Shown piece after piece: positions 16,959 through 24,941 of a stretch of DNA of 64,000 bases. Source of the DNA: Streptomyces montanisoli. Its GTDB lineage: Bacteria; Actinomycetota; Actinomycetes; Streptomycetales; Streptomycetaceae. The stretch lies in the NCBI RefSeq assembly GCF_017813245.1, contig NZ_JAGIQL010000010.1, positions 1-64,000 on the forward strand. The letters run 5' to 3'. A program made the translations under genes and the position numbers. Positions within the stretch are counted from its first letter, which is position 1. Each line of letters starts with the position of its first letter. Below the pieces are notes generated by a model. That model saw only the letters and a program-made list of their open reading frames with translations, searched no databases and was not told where the DNA came from.

Positions 16959-17435
16959 GTGACCGGAGAGAACACCGATCCCATGGCCGACGACGTCTAC
17001 CAGCCCGACGCGGACGCCGAGGTGCGGGAGGACGAGGGCATCCTCGACCCGGAGGACAGCCTCAGCGACCGCGCGGCCGACCCGTACGACGAGGGCTGGT
17101 CCCCGCCGGAGCGCCCGCTGGGCGTCGAGGGCGAGGGCACCACGGCCGAGGAGCAGAACGAGGGCGAGACCCTGGACGAGCGGCTGGCCGAGGAGATCCC
17201 CGACCCGCCCGTCCCGGCGGGCGACGGCATCGGTGACCTGCCGCAGGGCGACGGTGAGGTCCGCGACGACGAGGTCGGGGACATGCGGTCGGGGCGGCTG
17301 GTGGCGCCCGACGAGGGCGCGCACGCGGACGCGGAGAAGGACATGGTCGCGGAGGACGTGGGCATCGACGGCGCGGCCGCGTCGGCCGAGGAGGCCGCGG
17401 TGCACACCGTCGACGAGGACGAGTACACGCCCTGA
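16959..17435 (+). CDS. DUF5709 domain-containing acidic protein
   Basis: 158 aa, extremely acidic, starting VTGENTDPMADDVYQP. GAGGTG lies 6 bases before the GTG at 16959; a GTG at 16950 would add three residues. Typical DUF5709 segments are GILDPEDSLSDRAADPYDEGWSPPERP and ETLDERLAEEIPDP. Its regular Asp/Glu richness suggests a disordered cytoplasmic protein. Members are widespread in streptomycetes, often with stress-type promoters; the function is unknown. Confidence 0.82.
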   Translation: MTGENTDPMADDVYQPDADAEVREDEGILDPEDSLSDRAADPYDEGWSPPERPLGVEGEGTTAEEQNEGETLDERLAEEIPDPPVPAGDGIGDLPQGDGEVRDDEVGDMRSGRLVAPDEGAHADAEKDMVAEDVGIDGAAASAEEAAVHTVDEDEYTP

Positions 17436-17457
17436 GGGGCGCCGATCACGGGCAGCC

Positions 17458-17495
17458 GACTGCCCCGCGTCCCGTGTGGCGGGTGCGGGGCAGTC
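17458..17495. terminator. Bidirectional hairpin terminator between convergent genes
   Basis: Perfect 11-bp arms GACTGCCCCGC (17458-17468) and GCGGGGCAGTC (17485-17495) sit between the DUF5709 stop and the end of the anti-sigma-like gene. Confidence 0.65.
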
Positions 17496-17532
17496 GTCGT
17501 GCGGTGCGGGCGCCGTGCGGGGCGCCGGCGGC

Positions 17533-18060
17533 TCAGGCGGGTGCGGGAACCCGCAACCGTGATGCCGCGTCCGCCGTGGCCGTGTCGGCGACGGCCACGG
17601 GGACCGGGCCGGCAGGATCCGGGTGGCGCAGCGCGGCGTCGACGAGCGTGAGGGGGACGAACGGCACGCGCGGCACGGACAGCGGGGCCTCGACGCTGCG
17701 CGTGAACCAGACGACTTTGCCGCCGGTCGTGGCGCAGGTGCCCCAGCTGTCGCTGAGCGCGGCGATACGGGCGAGTCCACCGCCCGCGATCAGCATGCGC
17801 GGCATGCGCGGCCCGTCGTCCTCGACGGAAGCCGTCAGGCGCCGCCCGGACCAGCGGATCTCGAGCAGGCAGCGGCTCTCGTCGCCGACGTGGCGGTGGA
17901 CGTTGGTCAGCAGTTCGTCGATACCCCTGCAGACGGCCCGCACGTGCAGGTCGAGTTTCCAGTGCCGGAGGTGGGCGCCGACAATGCGCCGGATCTGCGG
18001 TACGCGCTCCTCGGAGGCGTGCAATTCCAGCTCGTAGTGACGGTCGAGTGGAACTGTCAT
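17533..18060 (-). CDS. ATP-binding protein of the RsbW/SpoIIAB-like anti-sigma kinase family
   Basis: 175 aa. The GHKL ATPase fold is seen from GIDELLTNVHRHVGDES (N-box) and ASVEDDGPRMPRM (G1 box), with GGGLARIAALSDSWGT as the next glycine-rich box. GAGGAG lies 8 bases before the ATG. Streptomycetes carry dozens of such proteins, acting as anti-sigma factors or in conservon-like signalling. No partner anti-anti-sigma gene is adjacent. The C-terminal ~45 residues are Pro/Ala-rich and outside the domain. Confidence 0.85.
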   Translation of the reverse strand: MTVPLDRHYELELHASEERVPQIRRIVGAHLRHWKLDLHVRAVCRGIDELLTNVHRHVGDESRCLLEIRWSGRRLTASVEDDGPRMPRMLIAGGGLARIAALSDSWGTCATTGGKVVWFTRSVEAPLSVPRVPFVPLTLVDAALRHPDPAGPVPVAVADTATADAASRLRVPAPA

Positions 18061-18223
18061 GATTCAGGCTCCTCACAGAGAGGCCCACATGCTTCACATC
18101 GCGTGAACGACCCCCGAGCACGAAGCGTGAGCAACAGCCACTTCTGGGTCACCCAAAGCCTCACCCGACTGGGCCGAACGCGCAACACGATCATCCGCGC
18201 ACCGTGCGTGAGCAGGGATCACG

Positions 18224-18604
18224 TCACCTGCTCGCGAGCCGCAGCTGCACTTCCTGCTCCTGGTCGCCCGACGAGGTGCCCACGACGTTCACCGCGAACG
18301 CCGACGACAGCGTCACGCGCAGCCCGTCGACGGCCTGGTAGCCGCCCTGCAGCACCGCCGTGACGGGCGCGCCGAGCGCCACGGGGCCGGGCTGCTCGCG
18401 TACGTCGGTGGTGTCGAAGGCCGCCGTCCACACCGTCGTCCCGCCTCCACCGTCCGGTTCCCGCGGCACGTCGTCGGGGGAACGGTCGGACGCGTAGGCG
18501 GTGTGCAGGACACCGAAGACGGCGTGGGCGTCCGCCGGCGCGGAGCCGCTCAGCTCCACCACCACCGTCGCCGCCGCGTGCGCGGACTGCTCCGCACTGG
18601 TCAT
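18224..18604 (-). CDS. Hypothetical protein
   Basis: 126 aa starting MTSAEQSAHAAATVVVELSG, with GAGGAGA 5 bases before the ATG. It looks soluble: an N-terminal helix-strand pattern, a middle segment DRSPDDVPREPDGGGGTTVWTAAFDT, and a beta-rich end (VTAVLQGGYQAVDGLRVTLSSAFAVNVVGTSSGDQEQEVQLRL). I do not recognise a family. It lies 163 bases upstream, on the transcript, of the anti-sigma-like gene. Confidence 0.65.
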   Translation of the reverse strand: MTSAEQSAHAAATVVVELSGSAPADAHAVFGVLHTAYASDRSPDDVPREPDGGGGTTVWTAAFDTTDVREQPGPVALGAPVTAVLQGGYQAVDGLRVTLSSAFAVNVVGTSSGDQEQEVQLRLASR

Positions 18605-18681
18605 GGCTGTCTCCTCATCGTCTGGTGCACGGGGTGCCTCCCCGGCTGCGGGGCGGGTACCCGTGGCCCCCGGCGGCAACC

Positions 18682-18706
18682 GTGTGCGGGGCGGCCGTGC
18701 GGGTAC
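18682..18706 (+). promoter_or_regulatory. Possible SigB-type stress promoter of the VOC gene
   Basis: GTGT (18682-18685), 15 bases, then GGGTAC (18701-18706) fits the Streptomyces SigB-group consensus GNNT-N14-16-GGGTAC/T. The -10 element ends 9 bases before the ATG, so the transcript would be leaderless or nearly so, in line with the absence of a ribosome site. Confidence 0.4.
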
Positions 18707-18715
18707 AAGCGCCGC

Positions 18716-19096
18716 ATGACCGTCGTGAAGACCACCGTGCTCGTACTGGACGCCGCGGAGCCCGCGGAACTGGCCGACTTCTACGCCGCTCTCCTCGACG
18801 CCGAGACGCGGCAGGGCGACGATCCCGACTTCCTGGAGATCGTCGGTGACGCGGGTGTGCGCCTGGCGATACGCCGGGACCGCGGCTACGCGCCGCCGAG
18901 CTGGCCGAGGCCGGAGACCTCGCAACAGGCCCATCTGCGCATCCTGGTGGAGCGCGGCGAGATGGACGCGGCGGAGCGCGAGCTGATCGAGCTGGGCGCG
19001 CGGCCTCTGGACACGAAGGACAACGGGGGCCCGCGGGACACCCGTATCTACTCGGACCCCGCGGGCCATTCCTTCACGCTGGCCGTCCGCATGTGA
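18716..19096 (+). CDS. VOC superfamily (glyoxalase-like) protein
   Basis: 126 aa. One beta-alpha-beta-beta-beta module with the usual end: PAELADFYAALLDAETRQ at the start and GGPRDTRIYSDPAGHSFTLAV at the end. The family covers metal-dependent lyases, dioxygenases and resistance proteins; the substrate is unknown. The ATG at 18716 has no clear ribosome site, consistent with a short or absent leader. Confidence 0.8.
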   Translation: MTVVKTTVLVLDAAEPAELADFYAALLDAETRQGDDPDFLEIVGDAGVRLAIRRDRGYAPPSWPRPETSQQAHLRILVERGEMDAAERELIELGARPLDTKDNGGPRDTRIYSDPAGHSFTLAVRM

Positions 19097-19123
19097 TGCG
19101 CGGCCCGGCGGCGTGAGGGCCCC

Positions 19124-19657
19124 TCAGCCGCCGAACTGCGTGATGAAGGCCTCGCAGAACGCCTTGAGGTCGTCCGGTTTGCGGCTCGTGATCAGCGGGC
19201 TCGGGGCGCTCGTGCAGACCTTGACCTGCTCGTCCACCCAGGTGCCGCCCGCGTTGCGGATGTCCGTCCGCAGGCTGGGCCAGGAGGTGAGCGTCCTGCC
19301 GCGCACCTGGTCGGCCTCGATCAGCGTCCACGGCGCGTGGCAGATCGCCGCGACCGGCTTGCCCGCGTCGAAGAAGGCGCTGACGAACGCGACGGCATCC
19401 TTGTCGGTGCGCAGCTGGTCCGGGTTGGCGACGCCGCCGGGCAGTACGAGCCCGTCGTAGTCGCCGACGGACGCCTCGCCGACCGTGCGGTCCACGGGGA
19501 AGGTGTCCGCCTTGTCCAGGTGGTCGAACGCCTGGATCCGGCCGGACGCGGTCGAGATCAGGTGGCGCTCACCGCCCGCGTCACCGACGGCCTTCCACGG
19601 TTCGGTCAGCTCTACCTGTTCCACGCCTTCGGGAGCCACGAGAAAAGCGACTCGCAT
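19124..19657 (-). CDS. DJ-1/PfpI family protein (type 1 glutamine amidotransferase-like)
   Basis: 177 aa starting MRVAFLVAPEGVEQVELTEPW. The nucleophile elbow is AAICHAPWTLI with Cys about residue 105; DGLVLPGGVANPDQLR and FFDAGKPVAAICHAPW are the YhbO/PfpI signatures. Members act as glyoxalase III, protein or nucleotide deglycase-like or chaperone proteins under stress. The reading frame upstream stays open without a stop into the next feature, so the start at 19657 is chosen on homology. The ribosome site (AAAGGA, 10 bases away) is mediocre. Confidence 0.87.
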   Translation of the reverse strand: MRVAFLVAPEGVEQVELTEPWKAVGDAGGERHLISTASGRIQAFDHLDKADTFPVDRTVGEASVGDYDGLVLPGGVANPDQLRTDKDAVAFVSAFFDAGKPVAAICHAPWTLIEADQVRGRTLTSWPSLRTDIRNAGGTWVDEQVKVCTSAPSPLITSRKPDDLKAFCEAFITQFGG

Positions 19658-20152
19658 GTGATTCACGTCCTTTCCGCTCGCACGGGGTGTGGTCGTGCAG
19701 CCCCGACCCTCCCGTGTGCCCAGCGGCGCTCCGCTCACACGGGAGCGGCGGATCGCACGGGAGCGGCGGACCGGCTCACAGCGAGCGGCGGGGCCCGACC
19801 AGCTGGATTCTCCCGGCTGCGCGGCACTCGCGCGCGCCGAGCGGCGCGGGCACGGGGACGTCGGCGGGCGCGGGGCCACGAGCTGCGGGTCGACGGTCAG
19901 GGTGGTGACGCCCAGCGGCACGGTGAGCGCCCGCAGAGCGGGCTCGGCGAGCCTGAGGTAGGGCTGGCCCGCGCCGAGTGTGGCGGCGAGCAGCCGCACG
20001 GAGGTGAACGCGACCGCGGTGCGTGCGCCGAGCGGCGTGCGGAAGAGGCGCACGCGGTGGCCTTCGCCCTCCGGCCTGACCGGGACGAACACGGTCCCGG
20101 CCGGGACGCGGGCGCGCGGCCCCGCGTCGCGTGCGCTGGGGAGCTCCGGCAT
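19658..20152 (-). CDS. SAV_915-like protein, open in frame into the downstream PfpI gene
   Basis: Starts MPELPSARDAGPRARVPAG at 20152 behind AGGAGTGA. The section HRVRLFRTPLGARTAVAFTSVRLLAATLGAGQPYLRLAEPALRALTVPLGVTTLTVDPQLVA matches small SAV_915-family proteins, which normally end soon after this point. Here about 75 more codons of low-complexity Arg/Ser/Pro sequence follow without a stop, joining the PfpI frame. Either the stop was lost by mutation or frameshift, giving a fusion, or translation of PfpI restarts internally. A sequencing error near 19870 would also explain it. Confidence 0.6.
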
Positions 20153-20259
20153 GGTGTCACTCCTGAGGACGGACGGCGGCGGCCCGCGGGCGCGGGCGGA
20201 AGGCGCTACGACAACGATAGGCCCCCCGCGCGGCACTCGATGCCACCCCCGCCCGCCGC

Positions 20260-23097
20260 TCAGGTCCGCCGGGCGCCCGGACGCGTTGCGGAGTCGTGGA
20301 GCAGCACGCCCAGTTCGGTGCGGGAGCGCACGCCGGCCTTGCGGTAGACGCGGGTGAGGTGCGCCTCCACGGTCTTGACCGCGAGGAACAGGCTCGTGGC
20401 GATCTCCCGGTTGGTCGCACCCGCCGCGGCCATGGTGGCCACCTGGTGCTCCGTGCCGCTGAGCGCGTGCACCAGCGAGCCGTCCGTGCCCGCTCCGTCG
20501 TCGCCGGGTTCCAGCCGGGCGAGCTCGGCCGTCGCCTGATCCAGCCAGGTACGCGCCCCGCACTCCCGGAACACCGCGGCGGCTCGCTGCCATGCGGCAC
20601 CCGCCGCGCCCGGCCGGCGGCGGCGCCACTCGACGCCGCCCAGGGCGAGCAGATCGCGGCCGTGCTCCAGGCGCAGGCCGTGCCCCTGGTGGCAGTCGGC
20701 GGCCCGGTGCAGCGCGGCGACCGCCTGACTGATGCCGTCCCTGTCCGTGCAGGCGGCCGCGCGAAGCGCCTGGGCGCGGCGCAGGGAGGCGGCGACCCCG
20801 GCGCGGTCGAGGCGTTCTGCCGTGCCGAGCGCGGCGGCCGTGAGGGCCTCGGCCCTGGTGTGCTCGCCGGCGGCGACCAGCGCCTCGGCCAGGTCGACGG
20901 CCCACGGGACCGCAAGCGGGTCGACGATGCCGCGCCGTTCGGCGATGCCGCGTGCACGCTCCAGGCTCGCCACGGCGGCCGCCGTGTCCCGCGAGCGGAG
21001 CTGGACGTGGCCCAGGGTGCACAGGGCGAGCGGCAGGAAGATCTGGTCGTGCCGCGACAGGGAGGTCTGCACCCCTTCGCGCGCCAGCGCGGCCGCCCGT
21101 GCCAGGTCGCCGCCGGCCGCCTCGGCGAGTGCGACGCTGTGCAGCACCGGGCCGTGGCACACGCCGATCTCCCGGCTGAGCCGGGTGACCTCGTCCGCCG
21201 ATGCCAGGGCCCGCGCTCCGCGTCCTGCCCGCACGTCCACGTCGATCGACGCGCAGAGCAGGAAGATCACGTCCTCCACCGTCCCGCTGTCCCTGGCCCG
21301 CCGGAGAAGGGACGCGAGCTCCGCCGCGGCCTCCTCGTGCCGGTCGGCGAACAGGTCGAGCCTGGCCTTGATGGCGCGCGGGCCGTTGTGCCCGCCGGCC
21401 GGCCCGCTGTCCTGCGGCCTCGACAGCGCCCGCGCCAGCGGCTGCCCGGCGTCGGCCCGGCCGAGTACGGCCGCGGTGAACGCCTGCAGCGACAGCGCCA
21501 TCAACTCGGTCGTACGGTCGCGTGCCCGGCCCGCGAGCTCCGCCGCGCGCGCCGCTTCCAGGCGGGCCAGCGCGGTCCTGCCGTCGGTGATGTGGGCGCG
21601 CAGCGCGCGTGCGTAGTGGAGTTGCGCGTGCAGCCCCAGGTCGTCGCCGACGCTCACGAGCATCTCGGCGAAGACCTCCGACGTGTCGCCCAGGGCCTGG
21701 TTGGAGGCGTGGATCACGAGGACGCACGCCTGGACGCGCTGGGTGGGTGTCGCGCAGCCGGAGATCACACGGTGCGCCAGCTCCCGGGTCAGTTCGTAGT
21801 CGGCCGCGTCGTAGGCCAGTTGCGCACCGGTCAGGGCGCGCTCGGCGACCAGTGCCCCACGGTCGGCGGGGGTGCGTTCGAGAGCCAGCCTGCCAAGACG
21901 CGCGGCCGTTTCGGTCGCGCCGCGGCGGCGCGCCTGCTCCGCGCCGGCCGCGAGCGCCGCCGCGAGCGGCTCGTGCGGCCCTGTGGCGGCCAGCGCCAGA
22001 TGGCGGATGCGCTCCACCGGGTCGTTGGCCGCCCGGGCCAGCAGGGTGTGGGCCTCGCGGCGGTCGGCGGCGGGGCAGTCCATGAGGGCGGCCGCGAGCA
22101 TCGGGTGGGTCAGGCTCAGCGAGTCGCCCGTGACGGAGAGCAGTCCAGCCCGGCAGGCCGAGGCGACGGCGCCGTCGATGTCCGTCTCGTCCAGGCCGCC
22201 GTGTCCCCGCCCGTCGGGGCACCCGGCGCCGGCGGCCAGGCGCGGGCGCCGTGGCGTGGGCCGGGAGGCGAGGGCGATCAGCAGCAGCACCCGCCGCACG
22301 GCCGGGTCGAGGCCGTCGAGCGGCCCGGCCACGAGGGCGCGCAGCCGTCCGGTAAGCGGCAGCGGTTCGTCCCTGGCCGGGGGCTCGGGAAGCGTCGCCA
22401 CCGCGCGGGTCAGTTCCAGGGCGAACAGCGGGTTGCCCGCGCTGGTCTCGTACACCTTGCGCAGCAGCCAGTGCGGCAGTTCCGAGTGGCCCGGCAGCGC
22501 CGACACCTCGGGGAACGAGAGGGGCGGCAGGACGACTTCGCGTGCGGCCGGCGGGCAGAGGGCGGGGCCGGCGGACGGTGCGGCGCCCGGGGTGGTCGTC
22601 TCGGTCACGAGTGTCCGCACGCGCGCCGTGTCGAGTCGCCGGGCGGCGAACGCCAGGAGCTGGGCGCTCGCCGGGTCCACGTGGTGCGCCGCGTCGATGA
22701 CCAGCAGCACGGGGCGGTCGCGGCCGAGCGCGGCCAGCAGGGACAGCAAGGCGAGGCGGAGGGCCACGGGTTCCGGGCCGCCCGGCGGTGCCGGTTCCCG
22801 GCGCAGCGCCTGGCGCAGGGCCGAGCGCTGGGGTCCTGGCAGGGCGTGCAGCCGGTCGTCGGTGACCGTGCGGAAGAGGTCGGCGAGTGCGGAATGCTCC
22901 AGCTCCAGCTCGGCTTCCCCGGGTTCGGCGGACAGCACCGTATCGCCGCGGTCGCCGCGCCGGGCGGCCAGCGCGCGGGCGACGAAGGTCTTGCCGATGC
23001 CGGCGGGGCCGTGCAGCAGGACGCCGCCGTGTTCCACGAGTGCGGCGTCGAGCCGCTCCAGCGTCTCGCGGCGCTCTCCCCGCACGGCGTTGAGCAT
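20260..23097 (-). CDS. LuxR-family transcriptional regulator with AAA ATPase (LAL type)
   Basis: 945 aa. The N-terminal ATPase has Walker A GPAGIGKT (residues 30-37) and Walker B LLVID (131-135). A long helical TPR-like middle follows, and the last ~65 residues are a LuxR HTH: LSGTEHQVATMAAAGATNREIATSLFLAVKTVEAHLTRVYRKAGV. LAL proteins sense small molecules and often control carbon use or secondary metabolism. It is divergent from the secreted protease pair, with 224 bases between, so these genes are candidate targets. The ATG at 23097 has only a weak ribosome site; ATG at 23163 is an alternative. Confidence 0.92.
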   Translation of the reverse strand: MLNAVRGERRETLERLDAALVEHGGVLLHGPAGIGKTFVARALAARRGDRGDTVLSAEPGEAELELEHSALADLFRTVTDDRLHALPGPQRSALRQALRREPAPPGGPEPVALRLALLSLLAALGRDRPVLLVIDAAHHVDPASAQLLAFAARRLDTARVRTLVTETTTPGAAPSAGPALCPPAAREVVLPPLSFPEVSALPGHSELPHWLLRKVYETSAGNPLFALELTRAVATLPEPPARDEPLPLTGRLRALVAGPLDGLDPAVRRVLLLIALASRPTPRRPRLAAGAGCPDGRGHGGLDETDIDGAVASACRAGLLSVTGDSLSLTHPMLAAALMDCPAADRREAHTLLARAANDPVERIRHLALAATGPHEPLAAALAAGAEQARRRGATETAARLGRLALERTPADRGALVAERALTGAQLAYDAADYELTRELAHRVISGCATPTQRVQACVLVIHASNQALGDTSEVFAEMLVSVGDDLGLHAQLHYARALRAHITDGRTALARLEAARAAELAGRARDRTTELMALSLQAFTAAVLGRADAGQPLARALSRPQDSGPAGGHNGPRAIKARLDLFADRHEEAAAELASLLRRARDSGTVEDVIFLLCASIDVDVRAGRGARALASADEVTRLSREIGVCHGPVLHSVALAEAAGGDLARAAALAREGVQTSLSRHDQIFLPLALCTLGHVQLRSRDTAAAVASLERARGIAERRGIVDPLAVPWAVDLAEALVAAGEHTRAEALTAAALGTAERLDRAGVAASLRRAQALRAAACTDRDGISQAVAALHRAADCHQGHGLRLEHGRDLLALGGVEWRRRRPGAAGAAWQRAAAVFRECGARTWLDQATAELARLEPGDDGAGTDGSLVHALSGTEHQVATMAAAGATNREIATSLFLAVKTVEAHLTRVYRKAGVRSRTELGVLLHDSATRPGARRT

Positions 23098-23321
23098 GCG
23101 CGACCCCCGGCCCCGGCGGGGGCGGTCCCTGCCGGGCGTGGTGCATCGTGGCCCGCTCCTCACCGGCAGTCAAGGGGTGCGGCGCGGCGGGGCGGCCGCC
23201 GCGCCCCGGTCAGCGGGTAACCCCTTGTTCTCCGCCGTGAGGGGTCCGGTGCGGGGTGCGGCGCTCCTATGGTCCTGGCGTCTCGCTCACCTCCCACCTC
23301 CACCCCCACAAAGGAGTGACG

Positions 23322-23999
23322 ATGGCTCTGCGTAAACGCGGCAACCCGCCCGGCCCGGCCGCCGCGGCCCCGGTCTCCGCGCCGCCGGTCTCCGCGGCCC
23401 CCGTCTCCGCCCGCCGCGGCGGGAAGCTGCTGCTCGCGGCCGCCGCGGCCGTCGGGCTGGTCATACCGTGCGCCGCGTCCGCCACGGCGGCCGGGCACGG
23501 CTCGTCCTACGCCGCGCCCGCCGGTCAGCTGAACTTCACCGAACAGGTCCAGACGCAGGACGAGTGGTGCTGGGACGCCACGGCCCTGTCCATCGCCCAG
23601 TTCCTCGGCTACGGCGGCAACGTCAACCAGAACACGTTCTGCGACTACGCCCGCGGACTGCCGGCCGGCTACCCGTGCCCCGATCGGCCCGGCCAGCTCA
23701 GCGACGCCCAGCGGGGCTGGCAGGGCACCGGCATGCGCGATGTCGGGCAGGTCACGGGCCCGGTGTCGTTCAGCACCGTCGCGCGCTCGATCGACGCGGG
23801 CTCCCCCGTCGAGGTCGGCATCTACTGGACCTCGGGCGGCGGGCACGCCAACGTGTTGTACGGGTACGACGCGAACAGCCAGACGCTGATGTACGCGGAC
23901 CCGTGGCCGAGCAACCCGCGCTACGGCGAGATGAACTACAACTCCTATGTCAGTAACTACCAGTTCCGGTGGGGCCAGTCCCTCTACGGGGAGAGCTGA
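23322..23999 (+). CDS. Secreted papain-like cysteine protease (C39/AvrRpt2-type fold)
   Basis: 225 aa. AAGGAGTGA lies 4 bases before the ATG. An unusually long, Ala/Pro-rich N-region with repeats (APVSAPPVSAAPVSA) precedes a signal-peptide core LLLAAAAAVGLVIPCAASATA. The catalytic residues are readable: Cys in QTQDEWCWDATALSIAQFLGYGG (C83), His in SGGGHANVLYGYD (H175) and Asp in YADPWP (D193). Two further cysteines (C107, C119) could pair. The DEWCWDAT motif is typical of papain-like proteases annotated in actinobacteria. The substrate is unknown. It is followed after 8 bases by an anchored partner gene. Confidence 0.85.
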   Translation: MALRKRGNPPGPAAAAPVSAPPVSAAPVSARRGGKLLLAAAAAVGLVIPCAASATAAGHGSSYAAPAGQLNFTEQVQTQDEWCWDATALSIAQFLGYGGNVNQNTFCDYARGLPAGYPCPDRPGQLSDAQRGWQGTGMRDVGQVTGPVSFSTVARSIDAGSPVEVGIYWTSGGGHANVLYGYDANSQTLMYADPWPSNPRYGEMNYNSYVSNYQFRWGQSLYGES

Positions 24000-24007
24000 G
24001 GCGCGCG

Positions 24008-24871
24008 ATGAACCGCAACGAAACCCGCACCCGCGTGCGCACCCGCTCGCTGCTCGCCGCCTCGTTCACGACGGCGGCCCTGGCCCTGTGCTCGTCCACC
24101 GCCTTCGCTGCCGGTCCCGCCGCCGTCCAGGGGCCGTCGAAGGCCGACCTGGCACGTGCCGCGCAGGCAGCCTCCACCGGGCAGTCGGTCAGCGGCCTGT
24201 CCGCGTTCTTCTCCCACCTCGACGCGCGTGCCGCCGGGCACACCGGCCTGGTGGCGCACGCGGAGAAGGCACCGGCGGCGGCCGCGGAACACCCCCGTGT
24301 CGACGGGTCGGCCCAGGCCGTCTACGTGCTCAACCCGGCCTTCGTGAAGGGGGATTCGGCGTCCGCTCCGGTGGCGCGGTTCGCCTTCGCGGCCGTCGGG
24401 GCGACCTCGGCCGAGGGCAGGACCGCGAGCGTCTGGCTGGGCAAGGACCAGCACACCGGGCGCTGGTCGGTGATCAACAGGATCTCCGGCTCCGACGAGG
24501 TCTCCTACCCGCGGCAGGGCAGGGGTGACCTGGTGTTCTCCGAACCGCAGACCGACGCGTGGTACCGCGTGCACGGGGGCAGGGTCCTGCCGCTGAACGG
24601 CTCGGCACGCCAGGAGGTGGGTGCGCGGGGCGTCTCGCAGGCCGCGTACCAGAAGCTCGTGCACGGCCGCTACGCCGACAAGATGGCGGGCTCCGCCTAC
24701 CAGAAGGCGGGCGAGCTGGGCGGCTTCCCGACGGGGACGCGGGCCGCCGCCTCCGGTCACCGCACCGCGAGCGGCACGCCGGCCGAACTCGCCGCCGGTG
24801 GGGGCCTCGCGGCTGCCCTCGCCTGCGGCGGCGTGTGGCTGCTGCGCCGCAGGCGCGGCGCGGCGGCCTGA
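24008..24871 (+). CDS. Secreted, C-terminally membrane-anchored partner protein of the papain-like protease
   Basis: 287 aa with a signal peptide (LLAASFTTAALALCSSTAFAA). The middle carries a segment of a kind seen beside papain-like proteases: VLNPAFVKGDSASAPVARFAFAAVGATSAEGRTASVWLG and DEVSYPRQGRGDLVFSEPQTDAWYRVHGGRVLPLN. The C-terminus is a helix (LAAGGGLAAALACGGVWLL) followed by RRRRGAAA, which looks like a stop-transfer anchor; no LPxTG or LAxTG sortase site is present. The ATG is 8 bases past the protease stop with GAGG upstream, so the two are translationally coupled. It may position, inhibit or activate the protease at the surface. Confidence 0.72.
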   Translation: MNRNETRTRVRTRSLLAASFTTAALALCSSTAFAAGPAAVQGPSKADLARAAQAASTGQSVSGLSAFFSHLDARAAGHTGLVAHAEKAPAAAAEHPRVDGSAQAVYVLNPAFVKGDSASAPVARFAFAAVGATSAEGRTASVWLGKDQHTGRWSVINRISGSDEVSYPRQGRGDLVFSEPQTDAWYRVHGGRVLPLNGSARQEVGARGVSQAAYQKLVHGRYADKMAGSAYQKAGELGGFPTGTRAAASGHRTASGTPAELAAGGGLAAALACGGVWLLRRRRGAAA

Positions 24872-24881
24872 CACGCGCACG

Positions 24882-24929
24882 TCCGCCCGGGTTCGGCCGG
24901 CGCCCAAGGGCGCCGGCCGAACCCGGGCG
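24882..24929. terminator. Very strong bidirectional hairpin terminator
   Basis: Perfect 23-bp arms (24882-24904 and 24907-24929, beginning CCGCCCGGGTTCGGCCGGCG) with a 2-base loop, between the protease-partner stop and the convergent ABC substrate-binding gene. Confidence 0.85.
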
Positions 24930-24941
24930 GGTTCTTGCCGC

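Noticed and set aside
20296..23220. A 974-aa plus-strand frame
   Set aside because: Antisense to the LAL regulator, whose Walker motifs and LuxR HTH are intact.
24770..24871. Possible sortase-sorted C-terminus of the protease partner
   Set aside because: There is a hydrophobic helix and Arg tail, but no LPxTG, LAxTG or similar motif before it; treated as a plain membrane anchor.
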